Shown here: piece after piece, positions 1-5,108 of the stretch
Layout: each line of letters starts with the position of its first letter
Position numbering within the stretch: the first letter of the stretch is position 1
NCBI GenBank assembly: GCA_019162915.1
Contig: JAFLKZ010000110.1
Span: 1-5,108 of the forward strand
Direction: 5' to 3'
Source: Campylobacteraceae bacterium
GTDB taxonomy: Bacteria > Campylobacterota > Campylobacteria > Campylobacterales > Sulfurospirillaceae
Length of the DNA stretch: 5,108 bases
Notes under the pieces: model-generated
What the model saw: only the letters and a program-made list of their open reading frames with translations
Databases searched by the model: none
Told to the model about the DNA's origin: nothing
Program-made: the position numbers and the translations under genes

Positions 1-2
1 TA

Positions 3-620
3 GAATTTGCACTCAAAGTAGATTTACATGTAAACCTAGAAACGCTCAAAGGACTGCGTCCAAACGCTTTAAAAGATGGTGTTAGTAGTGATGGAACACA
101 CTATAATTTAATCAGTGCAATGATTAAAAGTGTGCGAGGTAGTGATGTTGATGCCGCACTTTATTATCTTGCAAGGCTTATTGATGGGGGTGAGAGTGCT
201 GATTTTATAGCACGAAGACTAGTCATATTGGCAAGTGAAGATATTGGGAATGCTAATCCTCAAGCGTTAAACCTCGCAGCGAGTACACTCACTTCGGTTA
301 GTAAAATAGGTTACCCAGAATCTCGCATTATTCTTTCTCAGTGTCTTATTTATCTTACATGTAGCCCCAAATCAAACAGTGCTTATAACGCCATTAATAG
401 TGCCCTCGCCTATGTCAAAAATGAAAAAACTTTAACTATTCCAGAGCATCTTAAAAGTCCATCCCCCAAAGGGTATTTGTACCCACATGATTTTGGTGGT
501 TGGGTGAAGCAAGCGTATCTTGAAAAACCTTTACATTTTTACGATAGTTTAGGTGTTGGATATGAAAAAACATTAGATGATTGGCTTACAAAAATCAAAA
601 CTAAAGACAAAATGACATAA
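3..620 (+). CDS. rarA: RarA/MgsA replication-associated recombination ATPase, C-terminal part (5' end cut by window)
   Basis: This is the C-terminal portion of RarA (MgsA, WHIP family), a AAA+ ATPase that acts at stalled replication forks and interacts with single-strand-binding protein. The reading frame is open to the left edge: codons from position 3 continue without a stop into the ATG at 120, and that Met sits inside conserved sequence (ISAMIKSVRGSD), so it is internal and not the start. About 205 residues are visible, against roughly 390-450 for the family. The Walker A, Walker B and sensor motifs must therefore lie outside the window. Family hallmarks seen are HYNLISAMIKSVRGSDVDAA (window residues 33-52), IARRLVILASEDIG just after it, and YLYPHDFGGWVKQAYL in the C-terminal tetramerisation domain (MgsA_C type). 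The gene ends with TAA, 39 bases before hemG, on the same strand. No terminator is seen in that gap, so read-through into hemG is possible. The identification is firm; only completeness is unknown. Confidence 0.93.
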   Translation, partial: EFALKVDLHVNLETLKGLRPNALKDGVSSDGTHYNLISAMIKSVRGSDVDAALYYLARLIDGGESADFIARRLVILASEDIGNANPQALNLAASTLTSVSKIGYPESRIILSQCLIYLTCSPKSNSAYNAINSALAYVKNEKTLTIPEHLKSPSPKGYLYPHDFGGWVKQAYLEKPLHFYDSLGVGYEKTLDDWLTKIKTKDKMT

Positions 621-650
621 AATGTGAAAATGGTAATTTGATAGACATCT

Positions 651-654
651 GGAG
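651..654 (+). promoter_or_regulatory. Ribosome binding site that decides the hemG start
   Basis: GGAG lies 5 bases before the ATG at 660 but only 2 bases before an in-frame GTG at 657. The normal spacing favours ATG 660, giving a protein that begins MKIAIIGGG instead of one with an extra leading Met. Confidence 0.75.
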
Positions 655-659
655 TAGTG

Positions 660-2006
660 ATGAAAATAGCAATTATCGGTGGTGGCATTAGTGGCTTAGC
701 AACAGCATTTTATATAGCCAAGGCAAGACCTGATATAGAAATCACCCTTTTTGAAAAAGAAGAAAAGTTGGGTGGCAAGATGAAGACCCAAGAAGTTGAA
801 GATTTTTTATTTGAAGCTGGAAGCAATGGTTTTTTGTCTAATAAGCCAGATACGCTTGAGTTGGTAAAACAAAGTGGTTGTGATGATATTTTGATACGAA
901 GTCATGATAGTGCTCGAAAACGTTTTATATATAAAGATTTTTTATGTCCTCTTCCTGAATCTCCCAAAGCATTTTTACTCTCTCCCCTTATCTCCTTTTC
1001 CGGCAAAGTAAGAGTTGCGTGTGAATTTTTTGTACCACCTAAAAAAGATAATAGTGATGAAACTTTGCAAGCGTTTGGTTATAGACGGGTTGGTAAAGAG
1101 ATGAGTGATGTCTTTTTGGATGCTATGGTAGCAGGTATATTTGCATCAACTCCGAATAAAATATCGGTAAATGCAGCTTTCCCTGCCGTTGTTAAATTAG
1201 AACAAGAATATGGTGGACTTTTTCGTGGAATGTTAGCTAAAAAGAAAAAAGAAGCAGGGCCTGGTGGTGTTTTAATGAGTTTTGAAAAAGGAGTGAGTCA
1301 ATTTATCGAGCGACTCTCAAACGCTTTCAAAATAGAGATAAAAACAAATTGCAGTGTTGTAACCTTGGAAATTAAAGAAACAAAATATAGCGTCAAAGCC
1401 AATCATCAGGAAATGCTTTTTGATAAGGTAATTTTATCAATTCCTGCATTTGAGTGTGCTCATCTTCTACAAAATATAGATTCTTCTATTGCTACACAAC
1501 TCCGCAATATTGAGTATTCGCCTATTAGCATTGTGGGATTTGGATATAACGACTTGGCTCATGATTTAGAGGGATTTGGTTTATTGACTACAACTTCGGC
1601 ACAAAAAGAGATTTTAGGTGTTTTATGGGACAGTTCCATTTTTAACAATAGAGCACCTCTTAACAAGAAATCTGTTCGCGTGATGATAGGAGGTCAAAGA
1701 AATCCTACTTTGGCGCTTAAAAGCGATGCAGAGTTGATAGAAATAGCTAAAAAAGGAATACAAGAAACTATGGCTGTTAGTACTGCACCAGATGTTATTT
1801 TTGTAGAACGTTATGAAAAAGGAATTCCAAATTATACAGTAGGGCATAATGCTAAAATGACTAAACTTTTTGATGAAATAAAAGAATATAAAGGACTGTA
1901 TCTAAGCTCAAATGCCTATTTTGGTGTTGGACTCAATGATTGCGTCAGCAATTCAAAAAAATGTGCTCACAAAGTGATAGAAGAGATAAACTCTTCACTA
2001 TTTTAA
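660..2006 (+). CDS. hemG: Protoporphyrinogen oxidase, FAD-dependent (HemY/PPOX type)
   Basis: This enzyme of late haem biosynthesis oxidises protoporphyrinogen IX to protoporphyrin IX with bound FAD; the family is usually membrane-associated. It has 448 residues from ATG 660, close to the roughly 470 of Bacillus HemY. Residues 7-12 (GGGISG) form the dinucleotide-binding loop, Glu32 ends the second strand where the FAD ribose is held, and GG at 38-39 follows. Residues 139-192 (RRVGKEM, VAGIFAST, FPAVVKLEQEYGG, FRGML) match the PPOX signature region and distinguish it from other FAD amine oxidases. WDSSIFNNRAP (323-333), GIPNYTVGH (388-396) and the C-terminal FAD-contacting YFGVGLNDCVSNS (420-432) complete the family pattern. 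HemY-type enzymes typically use oxygen as acceptor; the physiological acceptor here cannot be read from sequence. The name follows the common annotation 'hemG', although it is not homologous to the flavodoxin-like E. coli HemG. The stop codon overlaps the next start by one base (TAATG), so it is the leading gene of a coupled set with two flagellar-type genes, an unexpected partnership. No frameshift or missing motif was found. Confidence 0.9.
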   Translation: MKIAIIGGGISGLATAFYIAKARPDIEITLFEKEEKLGGKMKTQEVEDFLFEAGSNGFLSNKPDTLELVKQSGCDDILIRSHDSARKRFIYKDFLCPLPESPKAFLLSPLISFSGKVRVACEFFVPPKKDNSDETLQAFGYRRVGKEMSDVFLDAMVAGIFASTPNKISVNAAFPAVVKLEQEYGGLFRGMLAKKKKEAGPGGVLMSFEKGVSQFIERLSNAFKIEIKTNCSVVTLEIKETKYSVKANHQEMLFDKVILSIPAFECAHLLQNIDSSIATQLRNIEYSPISIVGFGYNDLAHDLEGFGLLTTTSAQKEILGVLWDSSIFNNRAPLNKKSVRVMIGGQRNPTLALKSDAELIEIAKKGIQETMAVSTAPDVIFVERYEKGIPNYTVGHNAKMTKLFDEIKEYKGLYLSSNAYFGVGLNDCVSNSKKCAHKVIEEINSSLF

Positions 2007-2008
2007 TG
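2004..2008 (+). other. TAATG stop/start overlap joining hemG and the fliK-like gene
   Basis: The last base of the hemG TAA is the first base of the next ATG. No convincing Shine-Dalgarno sequence stands at the usual distance; the nearest purine run, AGAAGAGATA, is about 17-26 bases upstream. This suggests that ribosomes ending hemG reinitiate here. The overlap fixes the downstream start at 2006 and argues against an upstream TTG at 1940 that would overlap hemG by 67 bases. Confidence 0.75.
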
Positions 2009-3661
2009 CAAATTTCTACATCTGCTTTTTTAAATGCGCAACTTACTTTACATGTAGATAAAAAAGTCGTTCAAGAGAGTGCATCAAAAACATTTGCGAG
2101 TAAAGAAGAAGCTACTTTATTGACTCCCAACACCAATCAAAGTGTTAAAGAAGTAGTTGCCAAATTACTGAGTAGTTTAGTTGATGAGGCTAAATCGAAG
2201 ACGGCTGTTTTAGATTTATTAAAAAATGGGGCAGTTTTTAAAAATTTAGGTAGTTTTTCAAGCGATTTAAAAACACTTGTTGATGTGCTCAAAAGTGATA
2301 AAAATTTTGAAAAGCCTCTTTTATTCCTTCAAAATTTTCAAAAAAATATTGATGTAGTAGATGGAGAAATTCTAAAAAAGCAAGTTCAAAATTCTGGTCT
2401 ATTTTTAGAGTCAAAGTTAGCTAACAAATTTTTAGATGAGCCTATTCACCCTACCCTTAAAACACTTATAGCAGAGGTCAAAGAGCATTTGTCTGCAACT
2501 AACAAATCGTCACTTCTTGCAAAAGAGGTGGCAACGGTTTTAAATGCTCTTCAAAGCCCTAAAGAGATATCGCAAAGTGAACTCCAAGCTAACCTCAAAT
2601 CAGTATTGGGCCTTTTGCGGCAAAGTGTAAAAGAACATCTCTCTTTTGAATCAACAGCTCCACTGAAAGAAGCCTATGGTGTAGCAACAAAACTTGAAAG
2701 TGTTGCTAAACAAATAGCATTGATTACTTCAAAAATAGAAAATATTTCCAACTCTCCAGAGGTGGAGAATAGTTTTGTGGCACAAGTTAAAGAGATTCTT
2801 TCAACACTGAAGCAAGAGTCACAAAAAATGCAAGTCGCTTTTCAAAATGACAAGACAGTATCTCTAGTGATGGGTGAAATCATCACTCAACTAGATTCAC
2901 TTCTGGCAAAAGAGAGTTTTTTGCGACCAATAGCTGTGCATGAGAGTGAAAATTCTATTGAAGATCAGCTAAAGATGGTGGCTAGTCGCATCAAGCAACA
3001 AATAGCCTTAGTTGACCCACAAAGTGCTAAACAAGCACAATATCAGGAGAATAGCGCTCTTTTGGATCAAAAACTTCAATCTTTCATCAAACCAGAAATC
3101 TTTTTAAACCATGCCATCACCCAAAAACTTTCTATTAACCCTGCGGATATGGAGATATTAGGTGATATGAAAGGTGTTTTGACACACGTAAGTGAAACGC
3201 TCTCTTCTTCAAATACACCTAATGCAAAAGAGGCGTTGGAGGTTGCCAATAAATTATTAACACAAATAGACTATCATCAATTGGCTTCTTACGTAAGCTC
3301 GGCAACACATTTATACATTCCTTTTGCCTGGGATGGTTTAAATGGCGGTTCTATGATGATGAAACAAACTAAAGAAGATCATTTTCATTGCCAAATTGAT
3401 CTTGATTTAGAAAAATATGGCAAAATCAATATGATGCTTTTATTGTCGCAAGAAAAATATATTGACATTACCATTGCAACGCAAAAAAATGAACTCAAAG
3501 AAAAAGTAAGTGAACATCTACAGTCGCTCAAACAGGCATTAAATGAAGTTGGTCTCATCATTGGCAATGTAAAGCTAATAGACTACAAAGAGGACAAGAT
3601 GGCAAAAAATGACTATTTTTCCGATGAGCAATTAAACTTTGGTATCAATATAAGCATATGA
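2006..3661 (+). CDS. FliK-like protein with hook-length-control C-terminal domain
   Basis: This 551-residue protein appears to be a FliK-family export-switch protein, with ATG 2006 as start. Residues about 436-530 match the flagellar hook-length-control C-terminal domain (Flg_hook type). LYIPFAWDGL (436-445) leads in, QIDLDLEKYGKINMMLLL (463-480) corresponds to the family's LxxLGxVxV strand pair, and HLQSLKQALNEVGLIIGNVKL (504-524) is the closing helix and strand. In FliK this domain contacts the FlhB C-terminal domain and switches export from hook to filament subunits. Residues 1-430 are rich in Lys, Ser, Leu and Gln and look mostly helical; I recognise no named domain there. VKEHLS occurs at both 158-163 and 208-213, suggesting a degenerate helical repeat. 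There is one Trp (442) and one Cys (462), and no signal peptide, as expected for a protein secreted by the flagellar apparatus or kept in the cytoplasm. It overlaps flhX by 4 bases, which strongly supports a shared role. The characterised Campylobacter fliK lies beside flgD and flgE, which are not in view here, so this may be a second FliK-like protein or a relocated true FliK. I leave the symbol blank for that reason. Confidence 0.8.
   Translation: MQISTSAFLNAQLTLHVDKKVVQESASKTFASKEEATLLTPNTNQSVKEVVAKLLSSLVDEAKSKTAVLDLLKNGAVFKNLGSFSSDLKTLVDVLKSDKNFEKPLLFLQNFQKNIDVVDGEILKKQVQNSGLFLESKLANKFLDEPIHPTLKTLIAEVKEHLSATNKSSLLAKEVATVLNALQSPKEISQSELQANLKSVLGLLRQSVKEHLSFESTAPLKEAYGVATKLESVAKQIALITSKIENISNSPEVENSFVAQVKEILSTLKQESQKMQVAFQNDKTVSLVMGEIITQLDSLLAKESFLRPIAVHESENSIEDQLKMVASRIKQQIALVDPQSAKQAQYQENSALLDQKLQSFIKPEIFLNHAITQKLSINPADMEILGDMKGVLTHVSETLSSSNTPNAKEALEVANKLLTQIDYHQLASYVSSATHLYIPFAWDGLNGGSMMMKQTKEDHFHCQIDLDLEKYGKINMMLLLSQEKYIDITIATQKNELKEKVSEHLQSLKQALNEVGLIIGNVKLIDYKEDKMAKNDYFSDEQLNFGINISI
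3658..3661 (+). other. ATGA start/stop overlap joining the fliK-like gene and flhX
   Basis: The flhX ATG (3658-3660) overlaps the TGA stop (3659-3661) of the fliK-like gene. There is no strong Shine-Dalgarno sequence upstream, only a weak TAAG 3 bases before the ATG, so translation of flhX probably depends on that of its neighbour. Confidence 0.8.
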
Positions 3662-3936
3662 ACTCCCCTACTCCAAAACCACAAAAAGCTGTTGCGCTTA
3701 AGTATGACAAAGAAAAAAGTGATGCACCTAAAGTCGTAGCCAAAGGCAAAGGTGAAATTGCCAATAACATCATAAAACTAGCGCAAGAACACGATATTTT
3801 TATCAAGAAAGATGCAGACTTAGTGGAGTTACTATCTAAAATAGAGTTGAACAAAGAGATACCACCGATGCTTTATAAGGCAGTAGCTGAAGTGTTTAGT
3901 TTTATTTATAAGATAACAAATGATAAGCGAAGTTAG
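3658..3936 (+). CDS. flhX: FlhX: free-standing FlhB cytoplasmic C-terminal domain homologue
   Basis: This 92-residue protein corresponds to the C-terminal cytoplasmic subdomain of FlhB (the FlhB/YscU/EscU family) without the transmembrane part. AVALKYD (11-17), APKVVAKG (23-30), a middle helix IIKLAQEHDI (38-47) and the closing EIPPMLYKAVAEVFSFIY (67-84) align with the FlhB fragment that follows its autocleavage site. The NPTH cleavage motif is absent; in its place is a short Pro/Lys-rich leader, SPTPKPQK (3-10). It is therefore made directly as the equivalent of the cleaved FlhB fragment. In Helicobacter pylori the homologue HP1575 can act as a spare part when the FlhB C-terminal fragment is deleted. 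The expected location is the cytoplasmic face of the flagellar export gate. Its gene overlaps that of the FliK-like protein, which is the natural partner of this domain. Full-length FlhB is presumably encoded elsewhere. The family assignment is strong; the exact role in this organism is inferred. Confidence 0.88.
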   Translation: MNSPTPKPQKAVALKYDKEKSDAPKVVAKGKGEIANNIIKLAQEHDIFIKKDADLVELLSKIELNKEIPPMLYKAVAEVFSFIYKITNDKRS

Positions 3937-3955
3937 TTAGTGTAGATTAAGAAAA

Positions 3956-3981
3956 TTGTCAATCCACTATCTGATTGACAA
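3956..3981 (-). terminator. Probable intrinsic terminator of the minus-strand gene
   Basis: TTGTCAATC (3956-3964) and GATTGACAA (3973-3981) form a perfect 9-base-pair stem with an 8-base loop. Read on the minus strand, the stem is followed at once by TTTTCTTAAT, a short U-rich tail typical of an intrinsic terminator. On the plus strand the stem is followed by AGGTGG, so it is a poor terminator for flhX, although it could block antisense read-through. The stem has only 3 GC pairs, so its strength is modest. The minus-strand stop codon (3967-3969) lies in the loop, so the last codons form one arm. Confidence 0.55.
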
Positions 3982-5097
3982 AGGTGGTTTTGTTACGATT
4001 GCTTCGTTATATAATGCTCTTTCTACGACTTGATAGATTACTATATCAGGTTCATTTTCTTCAACAAAATTCAATAATTTTTGACCACCGATATGAGACC
4101 AATGAAATTTGTAAATGTACTTAAATGTTTCGTTATATAAAATCGAATTTCCAATAGTAAAATCACCTGTTCCACTAAATGAATCACACAAAAAAAGTAG
4201 TTTTTGATTATTTATTGCACTAGAATTATAAATAGCTTTTGGTTCTATGTTTGTAAAAGTATTGGTATTGAATATTTTTTTAAAATCATTATCAATTTTG
4301 AAAAAATTATTCTCTTGTTTTATATTATAGATATTAATTTCACTCAAATTAATATCAAATTTATATGTATTATCTTCAATTTTAATTAAATCCTCAACTT
4401 TTAGAAAATTACCAAGAGGACTTTTTCCTCTATAATTATCAATAATTTCAAATTTTGCTTTATTGATTTTACTGTTATATTTTGTATTTAAAAACTCTAT
4501 TGTTTCATTATATGCTATGCTAGCTCCTATACTATTCCAGTGAGTATCATGTTTTGGATAAAGTAAAGAATATTTATTTTTTTGATTTAGTAATGTAGCT
4601 CTTAAATCTAATAGATTAATATTTTTCGAATAAGATTGTATTACAATATAATCTGTGATATTTGGACCGTCATATTTCATCCAATTAGGCAATTTTTCTT
4701 TATAAATCGAATGTTTATTGGGGGCAATTACAAGAACAAATTTAATTCCTTTGCTTTCGTACCAACTTTGTAAATCTTTTAATTTGTATGTCCATTTTTC
4801 AATTTCTTCAAGAGACGGTCTGTAAACCCCATTTGTTTTATGTAAAACATTATCATATTGATTGCCTAAAAAAAGAAAATTATTCTTACCAGTTATCACG
4901 CTTCCTTGCTCTAATGACCTATTGAATAATTTGTAAAAAGTGTAGTTAATATATTTTTGAATGGTATCTATATTAAAAATTTTAGATTTATCATATTTCT
5001 TTGCATATTGATAAAAATTATATACTGGCAAAATCGATATTGCTATAATCGATACTAAAATGAAATACTTGGTAAATTTCTTATATCTTTTTCTCAT
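3967..5097 (-). CDS. AlgX/AlgJ-like SGNH protein, membrane-anchored, probable polysaccharide O-acetylation factor
   Basis: This 376-residue protein resembles the AlgJ/AlgX group of SGNH-fold acetyltransferases, which work with a membrane-bound O-acyltransferase (MBOAT, AlgI-like) to put acetyl groups on exported polysaccharide in the periplasm. A basic N-terminus (RKRYKKFTK) precedes one hydrophobic segment at about 11-28, giving a signal anchor with the bulk outside the cytoplasm. Seen in order are GKNNFLFLG (70-78), IAPNKHSIYKEKLPNW (124-139), KHDTHWNSIGA (182-192) with the expected catalytic Asp184 and His186, and LLFLCDSFSG (300-309) with the presumed nucleophile Ser306. The usual Gly or His before this Asp-Ser is Cys304 here. 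VVERAL (357-362) closes the family pattern. The start is ATG 5097, preceded by AGGA with 7 bases of spacing at the window edge. The gene is much more AT-rich than its neighbours and encodes many Asn, Lys, Ile and Tyr residues, which suggests separate ancestry. Its polymer substrate is unknown: nothing points to alginate itself. It may be an esterase instead of a transferase. An MBOAT gene would be expected upstream, beyond 5108. Confidence 0.78.
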   Translation of the reverse strand: MRKRYKKFTKYFILVSIIAISILPVYNFYQYAKKYDKSKIFNIDTIQKYINYTFYKLFNRSLEQGSVITGKNNFLFLGNQYDNVLHKTNGVYRPSLEEIEKWTYKLKDLQSWYESKGIKFVLVIAPNKHSIYKEKLPNWMKYDGPNITDYIVIQSYSKNINLLDLRATLLNQKNKYSLLYPKHDTHWNSIGASIAYNETIEFLNTKYNSKINKAKFEIIDNYRGKSPLGNFLKVEDLIKIEDNTYKFDINLSEINIYNIKQENNFFKIDNDFKKIFNTNTFTNIEPKAIYNSSAINNQKLLFLCDSFSGTGDFTIGNSILYNETFKYIYKFHWSHIGGQKLLNFVEENEPDIVIYQVVERALYNEAIVTKPPLSIR

Positions 5098-5104
5098 TCT
5101 ATTG

Positions 5105-5108
5105 TCCT
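5105..5108 (-). promoter_or_regulatory. Ribosome binding site of the AlgX-like gene
   Basis: On the minus strand AGGA is followed by 7 bases and then the ATG at 5097. This supports that start, which also places a basic cap directly before the membrane segment. Any promoter would lie beyond the window. Confidence 0.65.

Noticed and set aside
120..122. ATG at 120 as the start of a short 166-residue gene
   Set aside because: The frame is open back to the window edge and the upstream residues match RarA, so this Met is internal.
657..659. GTG at 657 as the hemG start
   Set aside because: It is only 2 bases after GGAG; the ATG at 660 has proper spacing and gives the usual short N-terminus before the FAD-binding loop.
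621..659. Promoter or terminator in the gap between rarA and hemG
   Set aside because: The best -10 candidate (TGGTAATTT) matches the consensus poorly, there is no -35 box, and no hairpin with a T-run is present.
1623..1847. Minus-strand open frame of 74 codons inside hemG
   Set aside because: It lies antisense to well-conserved hemG coding sequence, and its product shows no recognisable motif.
1928..1943. Sigma-54-like promoter (TGG...TTGC) before the fliK-like gene, attractive because hook-class genes in this group often use sigma-54
   Set aside because: GG (1929-1930) and GC (1942-1943) are separated by 11 bases where 10 are required, the -24 box is TGGACT not TGGCAC, and the bases encode the conserved HemG motif GVGLNDC.
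1940..2005. TTG at 1940 as start of the fliK-like gene
   Set aside because: It would overlap the conserved end of hemG by 67 bases with no ribosome binding site; ATG 2006 forms a normal TAATG junction.
3385..3854. Two minus-strand open frames (3385-3567 and 3645-3854) opposite the fliK-like gene and flhX
   Set aside because: Both mirror conserved coding sequence on the plus strand and have no recognisable domain; they are treated as antisense by-products.
4204..4389. Plus-strand open frame of 61 codons opposite the AlgX-like gene
   Set aside because: The Ile/Phe/Asn-rich product is what AT-rich antisense sequence gives; no ribosome binding site or family match.
4190..4874. Runs of seven A or T in the AlgX-like gene (for example 4190-4196, 4577-4583, 4868-4874) as phase-variable tracts
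   Set aside because: Runs of this length also occur in the fliK-like gene (2340-2346, 3483-3489) and are expected in AT-rich DNA; there is no long G/C tract of the kind that drives phase variation in this group.

Overview
The window looks like chromosomal DNA from a flagellated Campylobacterota bacterium. A Sulfurospirillum- or Arcobacter-like organism is my best guess, but the genus is inference. The reasons are the AT-rich coding sequence, a free-standing FlhB C-terminal homologue (FlhX) of the kind known in Helicobacter and its relatives, and the overall look of the proteins. No RNA genes, insertion sequences, CRISPR arrays or long repeats were seen.

Layout: four plus-strand genes run head to tail from the left edge to 3936. 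They are the C-terminal half of rarA (replication-associated recombination ATPase, cut by the window edge), a complete hemG/hemY-type protoporphyrinogen oxidase, a 551-residue protein with a FliK-type hook-length-control C-terminal domain, and the 92-residue flhX. The hemG-to-fliK-like junction is TAATG (1-base overlap) and the fliK-like-to-flhX junction is ATGA (4-base overlap), so these three genes are almost certainly cotranscribed and probably translationally coupled. A 39-base gap separates rarA from hemG. A convergent minus-strand gene fills 3967-5097. It encodes a membrane-anchored AlgX/AlgJ-like SGNH protein that probably takes part in O-acetylating a surface polysaccharide. A small hairpin sits between the convergent units, and the minus-strand gene's stop codon lies in its loop.

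How the genes work together: FliK and the C-terminal domain of FlhB are the two partners that switch flagellar export from rod/hook to filament substrates. Here a FliK-domain protein and a detached FlhB-C-like protein are encoded in one overlapping pair, apart from other flagellar genes in view. This is the most interesting item in the window. It may be an accessory or spare export-switch module, but its function is not shown by the sequence alone. The haem enzyme and RarA have no obvious functional link to it. The minus-strand gene is far more AT-rich (about 17% GC in a hand-counted 240-base sample, against about 37% in the fliK-like gene) and probably marks the edge of a separately acquired surface-polysaccharide locus that continues to the right of the window.
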